Of a stretch of 64,000 nucleotides of DNA, positions 15,190 to 27,558 are shown piece by piece; position 1 is the stretch's first letter; each line of letters begins with the position of its first letter. The notes under the pieces were generated by a model that saw nothing but the letters and a program-made list of their open reading frames with translations, ran no database searches and was not told where the DNA came from. The DNA lies in assembly GCA_025642065.1 (NCBI GenBank), contig JAODUP010000421.1:62501-126500 (forward strand), given 5' to 3'. Source of the DNA: Paralvinella palmiformis (lineage: Eukaryota > Annelida > Polychaeta > Terebellida > Alvinellidae). The position numbers and the translations under genes are program-made.

Positions 15190-15540
15190 GTCATACCTCA
15201 TATCTAATATAAACTAATATTCACACCATTTCAGACAGTTAATGACTGGTGGACAAAATAACCGGAAGTAATTAATGGCCACGTGATATCGGAATAAATG
15301 GTTATCTGAACGATAATTGAGGTTCCGTAGCCGTGTTAATATTAGAAACATGACCAAGTCTTTGTTATTTCGTCCCTATATTGCTGCTAAAAGATGGGTT
15401 ACAAGAGGCGGAACGGAACATTAACCATTGATCGGTCGGTTGGGGCGGATCTTTGTTTGTGTGTTATAGCCATGAAGGTAATGATTGCTAATCTTGTTCA
15501 CTATATTATATTAACTACTAGAAATTATTAAATAATTATT
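15190..15540 (+). repeat. ~300-bp dispersed repeat, copy 2
   Basis: Collinear with 3925-4265 from the gtctaa/atctaa block through the aagaggcggaac and ccattgat blocks, with scattered substitutions and short indels. Like copy 1 it retains the CACGTGAT block and is bounded on both sides by triplet repeats. Confidence 0.85.
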
Positions 15541-15561
15541 TGTACTTGTTTTTCTTTGTAT

Positions 15562-15584
15562 ACTACTACTACTACTACTACTAC

Positions 15585-15620
<36 letters not shown>
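15562..15620. repeat. (ACT)n(AAT)n tail of copy 2
   Basis: About eight ACT units then about ten AAT units, the same order as after copy 1. Confidence 0.95.
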
Positions 15621-15687
15621 CAATAGATGTTTCATATCGTTTCATATGATATCTAAGATTATTACCCATAATTTGATATAAATATAA

Positions 15688-15835
15688 AAGGTTTGTTGTT
15701 TTACGACAACTTTCGTGCACAAGTTAGGTTTAATGGGCCGAGCGACCTCCAAAGGTAATGAAGCAAATGAAGCATGAAAGATCATTCAGACAACTCATGC
15801 CAATATTTGAACTCAGGTGGTAGAGCACGCTACCA
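15688..15835 (-). mobile_element. Family A SINE
   Basis: The plus strand shows ttttacgacaactttcgtgc, gggccgagcgacctccaaag and gaactcaggtggtagagc: the complement of the family A tail, body and tRNA head in the right order. A short (GAGT)n run follows at 15869-15895. Confidence 0.75.
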
Positions 15836-15895
15836 AATAAATCATCAAGCCAATACAGTAAAATATAGAGTGAGTGAGTGAGTGAGTGAGTGAGT

Positions 15896-16605
15896 GACGG
15901 ATTTTAACCCTAACTTTGAAGGTTTATGGTGCAGTGTTTTTTGCTATTGGACTGTACTCATAACATTATTAACCGACATATAACACAATGTTCGTTCAAG
16001 TACTCTGATCGTTACAAAACTGAAACCTAACAAAGAGAGTTCTAGACTGCTGGTAGATGTTATTGTTATGGAGTAAGGGTGGCTAATCAGGATATTTAAT
16101 TCAGGATTCTTTGTCGACGATTTAATAATGTACTTCATGGAGAAAAGAATTAACCATCTTTTTATTATCAGGCCGTGTCATAAATCTTGGACGTGACCCA
16201 TATTATAAATTCCACTTCTCCAAAAATTGAGGAATGATCAGACTTTACTCCCAACAGTTTCATTGGTTATGCTACACTGTCCTCTCACTTAATTTAAGTC
16301 CAATTTCTTTAGTCGTCCCAACTTGGTGTTTTCGATATCAAAATAATAACCTCTTTTTGTGGTTTAACTACAGAATATTATCACTCATCCAGGAACTGAC
16401 ATCAACCAAACAAACTCTCAATATCTCTGAAAAATTCAGCAATTTTTCTGAAGTCAATATTATGGGACATTCTAGAAAATCATTTGCATTACAGTGAAGT
16501 TTATGTCCTCGGAATATCCCACCAACTCATTTTAATCCAACAATCTTTACTAGGTCTCATGGTACCCTTAAGTCTAGAAGCTTGTTCTCTGAAGTGCTTA
16601 TGGGC
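15896..16605. other. Intergenic, nothing recognised
   Basis: An open plus frame of 87 codons at 16234-16497 has no recognisable motif and no splice or promoter context. Confidence 0.45.
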
Positions 16606-16865
16606 TGCCTCAATGGTTTAGCCGGTAGTGGGGTTGGCCACAGATTTAATCTACCTGATCTAAAATCTCGACGTGAGCATGCCTGAATGGTGTGTCATGC
16701 TTCACTTCGCCTCATTACCTTTGCAGGTCACTCGACCCATTCCGCCTACCTTGTGCATCATGTGGCCATAAAACATCAAACGGTTGAAGTGGTTGTTCTC
16801 ACTACAATACACCTGGAACCCATTACTGAAGTAGGACTCAACCTGATTGTCACTTAAAAGGAATA
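16606..16865 (+). mobile_element. Composite SINE: family A followed by family B 3' part
   Basis: Bases 16606-16783 carry the family A body (cacttcgcctcattaccttt, gcatcatgtggccataaaac) with a degenerate B box. Directly after the tail, 16790-16865 matches the 3' part of the family B copy at 5290-5360 (attactgaagta-ga-t, gattgtcactt-aa). This is either two nested insertions or one composite family. Confidence 0.6.
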
Positions 16866-17204
16866 TTCTAAATGTCACTTAATAATCTGTAATCAGTGAC
16901 ACCAAAAGCTGCGATGACTCAAGAGTAACTGTTATCATACATTGAGTATATAAAACTTCACCAATGTTGTGTTGGGTCTTAAGGATAATCCTTTTCCTAG
17001 AGTTGCCTGTAATACTGAGCCGATTGGAGATAATTGTATGATCTATTATCGTTTAAATGACATATTAGACGCCTGACTACCGATTTTTTAATGAGATTAG
17101 ATCAGATTAAAAGTGTATTATTTTCTTCGCAGTATTTGCCCATTTGTTTTATATATAAGTGTGGAAGATATTGAAGCATGCCTTGGTGAGGGGAAAGTCT
17201 GGTT

Positions 17205-17395
17205 TTTTTTCATGTGTATGTGCGTATATGTGTGAATGTATGTAAATCTTTATGTATGATTGCGTGCATGCATGCATGCGTGTATGTATTTGTGTATGTG
17301 CGTGCGTGTCCGTGCGTGCGTGCGTGCGTCCGTGGGTGAATGAGTGAGTGAGTGTGTGCGTACGTGTGTGCATGCGTATGTGCGTGCGTGTGGAG
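17205..17395. repeat. Degenerate tetranucleotide array (TGCG/TGTA/GTGA)n
   Basis: About 180 bp of interrupted TGTA, TGCA, TGCG and GAGT tetramers with a TGCATGCATGCATGCG core near 17265. Confidence 0.85.
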
Positions 17396-18080
17396 GGGTG
17401 ACTACGGGACCAAGTGACTGTATTATCTTTCTATCTTAACTATGGTTCCTTATACCATATCATAATGTATCATTTCTCCTAGCCGTCGTAAATGTTAGTG
17501 ATGTTGATTGTTAAATCCTGAAAATCGATAAATATATTACCGTTAGATAAGTACTCATTTAGACATATTGTTATCTATAATCTATTTGTTTAAGACTCTT
17601 CGTTAGCTTTAAACAGTTCTTCTTCTTTTTATTGTTTTCGTCCTCATCTTGTTGCAGGTTAATAAACATTTCTTGTCTGTTTCACATTTATTAAAACATA
17701 TTGTCGTGATGTTCACGTTTTTTTAAATCATTTATCGTTCTTTTTTTACAGGTAACAGGTGACATGCCAATGGACGTGTCTCGTTGATAATCAATTCTAC
17801 TTAATGTCTTTAGACAGTATTCCTAATCCTGTATCAATGCAAATGCAGAATATTGTTTATAATACAAAAACAACAACAACTACTACTACCACCATCATTA
17901 CCACTACCACCACCACTACCACCACCACCACCACCATCACTACTACTCTCAAAGACTATATATATACTAATTAATATAAATAATCTATTTTGTATACTAG
18001 TATGTTACTACTACAACTAATGTCACTACTACTGTTGTTGCTGCTGATACTACTACTACTACTACTGATGATGATGATGC
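17396..18080. repeat. Noncoding stretch with triplet clusters
   Basis: Triplet runs (ACT, CAC, CAT) at about 17868-17946 and (ACT)/(GAT) at about 18003-18085 are separated by unremarkable AT-rich DNA. Confidence 0.7.
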
Positions 18081-20181
18081 TGATGACAATGTTGATGATT
18101 ATATAAATAATAATAATAATAATAACAAATTTAAATAATCGCTGCTACGTGCAGGAGTCACTACAGTAAAATGGCATGAAAATGCATTCTACGTCAAGAT
18201 ATTTAGATGAGCTAAAATAAAACTTCTAATTAAAACCAATACAATGTTCTATTTTCAATTTATTAGCTACGGTAAGAGAAATCAATCTCTAGCATGTATT
18301 TACTTGTAGCACGGGATTTTTAAACATAAATTTGACACAAGCTTAATAATGAAAATTACCGTATTAATTGATCACATGGAGCGCGTGTATGTGTATTGAG
18401 CGCGCTAATTTGTGCCTGTATCGGTGTGTGTGTGTGTCTGTGTTTGTACTCAAGTATGCTATTTAACATTACTTCTAATCCTATTTCGTTTACGATTAAA
18501 TTATTAAATTATGTGTACATAACCCCCACTTAATAACCACTCGGCGCTCATTCTTTATCACTTGTATAATGCTAGATATACAATATGTTTATGTAATTTG
18601 CTCTATAACAGAGGAACTGATCAGAAAAAAGGTACTGGTGGCGCCATTTTCCACATGATAATTATATTGCTTTGTTCCTTCCTAGAGAAGCCTTACTTTG
18701 GTGTTTCTGTTTTGTGTGTAATTTCTTAGCTGTAACAGGAGAGTTCTTATTTCCATCCGTCTCATGAAACCTGTAGAAGTAACAAACAGAATATATTGAT
18801 TTATCTCTTCAGTCTGAAGTAATACTTCATTTATAAGTTTAACTATCTCAGATATAGTCGTTTCTAATAAATGACTATAAATTGATCAATTTTTTTATGC
18901 CATCATGCTATCATTAGAACTCGTCCATATCTCAGTTGGTATATCATATCCACTAAAAGCCCCCTTTCATTCCTTGCATAATTTATTTTCTGTAAATTTA
19001 TGTTACCCCAGTTGATTTCTTTTTAAATATTTAGCTTTATCATAATTTCTATAATAGCTGGTATGTGCTGCTTGTTTTTGTAGGGTAATGATGTATTTAA
19101 TCTTCTGGGTCGTACCAAATATCGGGTAAGGTCTTTTTTAATCTCCTGAGCAGTTCTAATATCAAGTGACAAGTTTAGCAATTTGCATATTCCAAAGCAT
19201 CAAACCTATCAATATATATATAACCATCCGGATACCGCGAAAACAGTGCTGGCCCCTTTTCAGCAAATGGCGAAACATTCGATCTGGATGGGGACCCACT
19301 CAATAGACTGCTTCTTTAACATCAAAAATGATTATACTAAAATTATCAAACATAACCCAAAATACAATTTGATATACAATACAAAGCACACGCTATAAAC
19401 CAGATCAGGTTAAGCGTAAAAAAAATAAAACACACAAGAAATATGTCTGATGACTTGCAACCAACTAATCAGTAATTCCTATGTGACACAAATCCGTATA
19501 TCAAAGGCTAAAATAAATCATAATAAAAAAGGAAACTTTTGTGAAGGCGAGTTTATTAGACCACAGGCCGGTAATAAGAGCCGCAAAGGCTTTCCGGGTA
19601 TTACATTTGGAGCAAGTTCAGCTTTCAAATTCCTCCCAAAGTCCACACATAGCCTCTCTTACATAGAAATCTAAATTTAAACAAGCTTATTTGACGTATG
19701 CGTAATATGTAAATTGTAATGTATGCATTGTTATGGTTTTTTTTTATGCAACCACCCATGTATACAACACATGGAAATAATGATCGAATAATAAGTGCTG
19801 ATGTGGCTCCACCAAGTGTACGTCAAAGCGATTCCAAATGTTTACTAAAGAGTAGACCCACGTTATATCAGGAGCTCACTGAATCTACACGTGTCTGCAG
19901 AATGAGATGTAGCCAAGTGGTGTACGCGGGAAATCGGGGATCCACACATCAAAGTCTTTCTTCTGGAGAACCTTCATATCTATTTTTCATGCTTTCTCTA
20001 TCACCCAAGCCCAGATAGCTCCGTTCGTCTGCTTTTCACTTGTTGGCTGTTCCCAGCATTAAAAGTGATAATGGGAATCGTGCTTTTTCAGGTGCGCCAC
20101 TGAACTCGATTCTGTTCGATGATATTGGTGCAATAGAAGTTTTGCAATTATTATTATTATTATTATCAATTCTTACCACTT
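18081..20181. other. Intergenic, nothing recognised
   Basis: Nearly free of microsatellites. Open plus frames at 19183-19398, 19450-19674 and 19719-20018 (71-99 codons) are unlike any family I know. The low simple-repeat density may mean a decayed single transposon, but no diagnostic motif is visible. Confidence 0.4.
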
Positions 20182-20223
20182 ATTATATATATATATATAT
20201 ATATATATTTGTGTGTGTGTGTG
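20182..20223. repeat. (TA)n(GT)n microsatellite
   Basis: Short TA run followed by a GT run. Confidence 0.9.
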
Positions 20224-20773
20224 TTATACATGATTTTGTGTTAATTGGACTTCATATCATCTCATTCTTGCCAATAACTGTGTTTAAACATATTTTGTGT
20301 TTGGTTATTCTTCAGTAGCACTAGTACTAACCTTTAGTTATATAAATTATAAGTATCCGGTCTTGATTAATTATAACGGGTTGTTGATAAACAAAGTCTT
20401 ATCTATCCAGTCATATTCTTGTGGACAATGTGTTTTACGTATCATGTTTACTCTATTTAACTGACGATTCATCATTCCGTTTCTGTAAGTGTTGTTTTGT
20501 GCTAATTGTGATTGATTCAACCTTGTTTGAAAAACGACTTCCTTCCTCAATTTTGGAGTTTCGACAAGAGTTCTTCTTCCGGTGAAAGGAATACTACATC
20601 AATTACCGAATGAGGTCTTTATACCGCAACAATGCCGGATTATTTTCACAGCCTGGTATTTAATTATATTCGTTGATGGTCTCGGCTTAATTAATCTTAT
20701 TGTTTTTCTCTTTGTAGCAAATAAATTAATGACATCAGGTTCCGAATACTTTTTTGTCTTTGAGTGTCTGGTT

Positions 20774-20775
<2 letters not shown>

Positions 20776-20806
<31 letters not shown>
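20776..20806. repeat. (TA)n microsatellite
   Basis: About 15 TA units. Confidence 0.9.
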
Positions 20807-20809
<3 letters not shown>

Positions 20810-21194
20810 TCTCAATGTTCTTCTTATTGTACTAAATAGAAAGGTTTTCAATAATAAAACACGCTAGTTAATGTGATAGCGACCCTTATTTACATTCCCT
20901 CTTTTAGTGAATTTCGTTCTCTGTTTGAAATATCCGTGTTCCTGAATTATACGAAATCTTTTTGAATATCAAAAATATTTGGCTTTAGGAAAGGACTTTA
21001 TATAATGAAATAGCATAGCTGAAAAGGCAAAACCTATTGAGAATGTGTACCCTTTTATTGGCTCCAACTGTTGCAATAGCCAATGAATTGTTTTCAGTTT
21101 GCATAAAAGCCTCGTTTTCACATTGGGATATGAAATGCATCAAAATCATTTAACGTATACGCGGCAGTCTAAAAGTTCTGAGCGAAAGGAAAGT

Positions 21195-21280
21195 TGAGAC
21201 GCCCTTTAGACTTAACCAAACTGGATGTTGAATTCAGGTGAGAGACATTATTGATCAACTGCGCTACTATAAATTACCAA
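21195..21280 (-). mobile_element. Probable tRNA-SINE head, decayed
   Basis: The minus strand reads gtagcgcagttgatcaa followed at tRNA spacing by cctgaattcaacatcc, a degenerate A-box/B-box pair. Confidence 0.4.
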
Positions 21281-21489
21281 TACGTACATTATGAATATAT
21301 GTGTGTTTTAGGATACATTTATACTGGCACTGGCCCAGGACATCAACAGCTAAACATCCTGTGAGACCTATACCTCCATAAATAGTGTGTGCAGATTATA
21401 ATAATACGAAACGTTGGCTGTGAAAACCAACATCCCACTCCACTTCTCTATTAACGTTAGGACAGTCATGTCAGCAAGTATGCGGTGAT

Positions 21490-21640
21490 TACAGGATCAT
21501 GGTACTCGACTACAATTACGATTACTTCAGAATACAATGATTACGATTACGATTACAGTAATAATTAATACTATCATGATTACGATTGCGATATGTTTTA
21601 AGTAATCATGATTACTATCATGAATATAACGTATAGCACA
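21490..21640. repeat. Degenerate GATTAC hexamer array
   Basis: GATTAC(G/T) units recur about ten times, some in tight tandem (21538-21560), others diverged. Short and imperfect. Confidence 0.65.
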
Positions 21641-21824
21641 CAAACGTAAAGGTTGATACTCATCTTTATTCACTCAGCTACACATATGATAGCGATATAC
21701 TAAATACAAACACTGGACTTTGTTAGGAGTAGATTTTATTGATCTGGTGACGTGATATGTATAAAGACATAAAATTAAAAATGATTATAAAGACATGATA
21801 TTGATTTGAATGACATGACAAACG

Positions 21825-22460
21825 TCACAAATTTCCTAATGAAAATGATTTTTTATGCGCATGAGTTGTTGAAAGACATGATGTCCGAGACGGCACTTGA
21901 TCAGGTCGGGAAATATCCCCCCCCCCCATCCCAATACCGGGAAGTCTCTCAACTGCCACAAATGACGCTGGGATAGTGAGATATTTCAGGGAAAGCTTTC
22001 CCAAGGTGGGGTGTGATTCTTGGTGAATCTTCCCATATTCGAGTGTATCATTGCCCAGTGGGATGCAAAGTTTTGACAGAGAATTCTGCATCTCCGCTTC
22101 CGCATTGTCTGTGTTTATAGGTGGGATGGCTGGAACATTGTTCATAAAACAGAATAGTCGTTTCTCTAGCGATGATGGGACGTGGTTGGCTCAACAGGGT
22201 CTGTTTCCTAACGTGTGCTATAACTCATCAACAGTGCACGCTTTCCTCGGTTAAGATAAAAGAAAAAGAAAAATATCCGAAATAATTATTTAAAAATAAC
22301 ATTGTAATCTAGAACTATATTATTTTCTACGCCTATCAGAACTCATATTATTATTATCTTTAAAGAGGTTAGTAGATTTGATGTGGTCTTCCCTCTTGCA
22401 GAGGTAGGCGTGCTACGTTCTTTACATGTTGCTTTGAAAGAACCATATGCATTTGATGGT
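21825..22460 (-). pseudogene. hAT-family (ZBED-type) transposase remnant
   Basis: Two parts in the right order on the minus strand. The upstream part (about 22460-22340) reads AYGSFKATCKERS followed by KTTSNLLTSLK, a degenerate BED zinc finger: Trp is replaced by Tyr, and the second Cys and the His are lost. The downstream part (22145-21825) reads HPTLGKLSLKYLTIPASF then VAVER, matching the C-terminal hAT dimerisation block (P-x-L-x-x-L-x-x-x-Y-L-x-I-P-A-x-x-x-x-x-E-R). Similarity continues after a likely frame disturbance at the C run 21917-21927. The ~400-residue catalytic middle is absent, so this is an internally deleted, dead copy. Confidence 0.7.
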
Positions 22461-24749
22461 ATGTTCTTGAGACGAATATGTACAACAGACTGTGATACCA
22501 TTGTACTGTGATCATTTGTTTTAATATTTCTGAGATTAATATTCACCATAGAGCAAAGGAGTAAGTAATACATTCGCCATGAATACAGAAGTACTTATTG
22601 AAATAACTAAGATTAATGCGAACATGGAGAATCATCAGTATGAACTCAACATTACCTCAACATTATCCTCAGCTTAATCCGTCATGTCACCTGGCAGCTA
22701 TGTCAGTTAATAGTTGAACACTTGGCAGTGAATTCATTCCGAATTTATCGGCGTACGATACAATCCGTACGGATTTTTGTGATTTAGACGAAACAAAAGT
22801 TTCGCGATCTCCATGAAATATGTTTAAATGATGCTGTATTTTACCACGCTTCACTGCCACCAAATACGTTTGCCCAATGGGCTCTGCTCGTACAGAAACC
22901 GCTCTCCTGGGCACTTGTGAATCACGTGATAATCAATTCCCCCGTGCATATTATACGTAGTTTTGGAAGTCAGATTCAAACTTGGAATCATTTCACGCTT
23001 TATATTCGTGTCTTGCTCCGAGTCAGCCAAAATGTAAATAAACTATTGATATATGAAGAACTAATACGTGGAAGTATGACATCAAAATAATGAAGCCATT
23101 CTCGAACTATTTGTGATACATACGAGTGATGTTAAGAAATTATAGAAAAAGAATGAGCGTAATACTATACCCAGGTAATCTTTTATAACATGCATCACGT
23201 ACGTACAATTAGGTAAATACTTTTGTCATATGTCGTGATATCATTAATTGTAATTGTTCCATCCTTTTTTTATGTAATTCTATTTATCTCTCCTCAACTG
23301 GTAATTCATTGTTGATATACGACTCACGATCCAAACCGTTCTGTACTATTACAAAAACCTGGTCATTTGTACTTAATTTAACTCTCTACTTCCCAGGTGG
23401 CATCCCATCCATCACCACCATCACTGTGGCGGCAGGTCAGTCCCTACAGTATATCCGATATTCACAGTTCATCAACTCAAATTACATATAATCTTATTTG
23501 CTACGTAACAGAGACAGAAAAATGGCTGTTGGTAAGACCTAATAACATTACACATCTGTGACATATATTATGTGTTGTAGCTTCTTTTATTGTTGCTTCT
23601 AAGATTTCACAACCAGCATTTTATTAATCTGTCAAAATAAAGAATACACGCTTGAATGACACGTGTCACTTAATATGAAAACTCTCGGATGTTTTAGGCA
23701 AGAAATACATATAGATCTCATCTTCGTTGTTAAAACATCATTTAAACTTAAATTTTTATATCATTAAATATTATAATAAGTAAACATACATCTGACATTA
23801 TGACTACTTTTATTTCAAGCTCAGTTTAAAATAATTTTAATTTGTTGTATAATATATTTTCACTCAGTTTTGTTTTGTTTTCAGTATTGATGAATAAATT
23901 CCAGTAAATACCAAAACCATAAATTTAATGCTGCTTAAATTACTACTACAGCATACTACACTATACTACAATATATTATAGTAAATGTTACTGCACTATG
24001 TGACTGGTATCAAACAGTGGACAATAAACACGAAACACTGAACAGTAAACAACAAACACTGAATAAAAACATCAAGACATCTTTGTCAAATTATCTGGTG
24101 AACTATTATTAATTTAGTCTGCACTTTAATTACATTTTATTCGAGTGACTGGACCTGTCCTTTATTATCGCTTACTCATGTTGTGATTGATTATTTGTTT
24201 GGATACAGTGAAGCAAAAATGGTCGAAACCTGAATTATTGGTAACGTTATGAGGCTGAGGAAGTCAAGTGGAGTTTATATGGAAGATTTTTATGGCGTAT
24301 GAGGGGAAGCAGAACGTCTGGTGTATATCGTACGCGTCTTTAACCGACAAACAAGTTCCAATCTTCCCAGGAGCTTGTTGTAATATGTTATCATAAGAAA
24401 CACAATGTAAATACTTTGAATTATTATTATGTCTGTATGACCTGGTTCTATTGACCTAATAAAAGCACTTCCGGCTAAAGCTGTGGAAAGTCAACCTCTC
24501 GTGTTCTGTCATTTCTTTAAAATATATTATACTTGCCATCGAGGATTTCCACCTGTTTGAGTAAACACATGCCATTTATTGCAATAAACCATGATATTGG
24601 TAGAATATATGCCGTAAAATTATATCAAATGACCGTATTACCGTAATTGGTATCTATATATCATATAAAAACGGCAGTATAACATGTGTATCATTATATG
24701 GTGAAACACTAGAGAGATATTCAGTGTCTAATGATTAATATATCATATT
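22461..24749. other. Intergenic, nothing recognised
   Basis: Low in microsatellites. A minus open frame at 22687-22914 (75 codons) lies upstream of the hAT remnant and could belong to the same element, but shows no recognisable motif. At 23396-23441 a short segment is bounded by AG and GT (ttcccag / ggcaggtcag), but it is too short to call an exon. Confidence 0.4.
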
Positions 24750-24943
24750 ACTAATTGGTGACTTGAATGTTTCTCTCTAAAATACTGAACAGGTTCATCG
24801 TTGTTGATATGTACTACACTCGTTTAACAGATGTAGCTAATTATTATATGGTTTTACATGTAAAAATGGTCCACAAATTAGTTAAATTTAGTGAGCGTTT
24901 TATATTATATCTTCGTTATATATATATATGTGTGTGTGTGTGT

Positions 24944-25011
<68 letters not shown>

Positions 25012-25084
25012 CGAGTGATGTACATATCAACAACGATGAACCTGTTCAGTATTTTAGAGAGAAACATTCAAGTCACCAATTAGT
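24750..25084. mobile_element. 335-bp inverted-repeat (hairpin) element
   Basis: The left arm (24750-24825) and right arm (25009-25084) are reverse complements over 76 bases with only about two mismatches (ta versus at near the inner end). The 183-base loop contains ordinary AT-rich DNA and the (TA)n(GT)n array. No clear target-site duplication or reading frame. High arm identity implies recent origin or ongoing arm correction. Confidence 0.8.
24918..25008. repeat. (TA)n(GT)n microsatellite in the hairpin loop
   Basis: A short TA run, then about 40 GT units with one interruption, ending exactly where the right arm of the hairpin element begins. Confidence 0.95.
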
Positions 25085-25219
25085 GGAATTTCCATGGAAC
25101 TATTCTGCATTAAACTACACTATGTTTCAGGGTACTACAATACCCTGTAATACATTATACGACATTATACTATGTTATGGTATGCTATATACCAAAGTTC
25201 TCACTATGTATAATAGGTG

Positions 25220-25221
<2 letters not shown>

Positions 25222-25254
<33 letters not shown>

Positions 25255-25264
25255 ACATCCCCCA

Positions 25265-25345
<81 letters not shown>

Positions 25346-25368
25346 TAAAACGGTGACACACACACATA

Positions 25369-25426
<58 letters not shown>
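25222..25426. repeat. Complex (TA)n-(CA)n-(TA)n-(CA)n-(CT)n array
   Basis: TA 25222-25250, CA 25265-25279, TA 25279-25342, a CA run at about 25355-25365, CT 25372-25426. Open frames across it are low-complexity artefacts. Confidence 0.95.
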
Positions 25427-25428
<2 letters not shown>

Positions 25429-25876
25429 GTTCCATCTTAAATTTAAAAAAATTACAACAGAAGCCACGTGATGATATCCAGGTCTCATCTTCTCAACATA
25501 TGTTATATTATTATAACTAAATGACAATCACATTTGACGCCATTTCTATATAATACACATATGACATTATCACATGACTGCGACAGTCACTAACCTGGAC
25601 GTGACACTAAGATGTTCGTGACATTTGTCGTTTATCCAAAAGAGGAGCACCATTAATTGGGTAAAAGATGTCTCTCTCTCACCATTTATCTTATCTGACA
25701 GTTTAGTATCCTCTCTATATTTCTACCGATTTTTCATATCAGTCTATCTACTAACTAAGCTTCTGTTTGTCCGTCTTTATGTAGATCAGTGCATATATTT
25801 ATTTTTCGATACTACTGATACTAGTAATACAAACAACAGCAACTACTGCTGGTGGTGCTAGTAGTAGTAGTAGTAG

Positions 25877-25907
<31 letters not shown>

Positions 25908-26214
25908 TATAATAATAATAATAATAATAAATGAAAATACTCCTTAGCATCAAGTTCAATACTCTCTTCTTTTGTGTCGTATATAGAGACAGCACCATAA
26001 TTAAACTTCCTGTATCATCATCTGATATAATTACAACAATGTCCAGGTACATGCCTGTCTATCATTTCATATGAAAATATCAAACATGACTCATTTTATT
26101 ATTTATCTATATTAATAATGATAATAATATTAGTAGTAGTAGTAATAATAATAAGTCTTAAGAAGCTTACAAAATATTTATTGACTTGCTGCAAGTTTAA
26201 TATAATTAGATATG
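25427..26214. other. Intergenic with triplet arrays
   Basis: (TAG)n(AAT)n at 25859-25930 and (TAG)/(AAT) at about 26115-26155. The segment just before 26215 may belong to the LINE but has lost recognisable coding. Confidence 0.5.
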
Positions 26215-26490
26215 CATTGGTTACCTGTTAAGCATCGAGTGTAATTTAAAATACTAATGCACACGTATAAAGCCCTACACGAACAGGCTCCAAGATACAT
26301 ATCTGACATTTTGACAGTTTATCAACCAAGAAGTACACTATACGTTTGATCGGTTCAGTGACATTGGTGGTTCCATTCAGCAGCCAAGCTATGGAATGCA
26401 CTCCCAGCTCACATTCGTGAATCCAAAACACTGAACATTTTTAAGATGTTGCTGAAAACCCATTTGTTCTCCAGCCATTTTGATGTTTAA
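26215..26490 (+). pseudogene. LINE reverse-transcriptase ORF, C-terminal remnant
   Basis: The frame starting at 26215 reads HWLPVKHRV, then FKILMHTYKALHEQAPRYI, SDILTVYQPRS and later AAKLWNALPAHIRESKTLN and FKMLLKTHLFS. This is the well-known C-terminal tail found after the RT domain in CR1/L2/Rex-type non-LTR retrotransposons. Three in-frame stops (after RV, after LYV, after SVQ) show it is dead. The frame closes with TAA at 26488. Function in the intact element: C-terminal part of the ORF2 polyprotein needed for retrotransposition. Confidence 0.85.
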
Positions 26491-26687
26491 TTTTGTTTTT
26501 CTTTTTCTTTGTCAGTTTTATATATATATATATATATATCCCAGTTTAGTTATATATATATATATATTGTTATGAAATAATCGTACTATATTTGTTATAT
26601 ATTATACGTTTAGTTGTTTCATAAGTTTATGTACAGAGCTTTTGAACAGGCATTAAGTATGAAAAGAGCGCTTTATAAGTTTGGTAT

Positions 26688-26720
<33 letters not shown>
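26491..26720 (+). mobile_element. LINE 3' UTR and (ATA)n tail
   Basis: Follows the LINE coding remnant. Ends in gagcgctttataagtttgg and an (AAT)n-type run at about 26689-26719, the short-repeat 3' terminus typical of CR1/L2-clade elements instead of poly(A). Two internal TA runs (26519-26540, 26562-26576) interrupt it. Confidence 0.7.
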
Positions 26721-27470
26721 GTATTCAGCCTAGGAGTGGACAAAGTCTTGCACGTTTCATAATTTATGTACTTATGCATACGCCCTATGTTCCTTATTCA
26801 AAAATAGCTAGATTTAAATATATAAGTTAGCTGCTTCTCCACCTCAAGAGTATTATCTAATATATATATACGCAGTGTCTTTATTTTTAAGCGGATTTAA
26901 GTGTGTTTATCTGAAGAAGAAGAAGTGATAATGATATTTGATTTACCAGTATAATGGACATATAGTAAATCTTACGGAAGCCATCTCTGGATCATCCATC
27001 GACTTGCGAACTATAGATCAGTGCGTCAGTCACACGCTCCGTCCATTCTATTCACCACACCCAGTAATCACAGTTCAGCAAACATTCCGAGACTGCATTG
27101 CAGTGGGTAGGTGAGTGGCTTGTTTAGCCGTGGTGCTGGTTTTACTAGATCGACATAGAGAGCCTAAGGGTAGATCCGCGAGGAACCATTCTACAAACAC
27201 AGGTAACTTAATTTGTTTCGAATCCTGAACTGGAGATTTGCAGGGCAATGTTCTAATCGTTGGGCCAAATGAGTACCCGCTTGTGCTACATTACATGTAA
27301 GGTGGCGTATGTGTTTTAGAATACATCGATTTCCATAGGTAGATAATAACACTATAATATACAATTATTGTTTTCCTTCAGGATACTCCTATACTAGTAT
27401 ATGCGAATGGCAAAAAAAAATCGCCAATTTAAAACGATTTTACTGTATTTCAGTAATCATTTCACAACAT
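26721..27470. other. Intergenic with a possible SINE head
   Basis: On the minus strand around 27285-27215 the sequence reads ggcccaacgattagaacat followed by cagttcaggattcgaaac, an A/B-box-like pair suggesting another decayed tRNA-SINE. No gene seen. Confidence 0.4.

Positions 27471-27556
<86 letters not shown>
27471..27556. repeat. (CA)n(TA)n microsatellite
   Basis: About 24 CA units then about 16 TA units. Confidence 0.95.

Positions 27557-27558
<2 letters not shown>

Noticed and set aside
23396..23441. Possible 40-odd-base exon between AG and GT
   Set aside because: Too short and without a partner exon or known protein.
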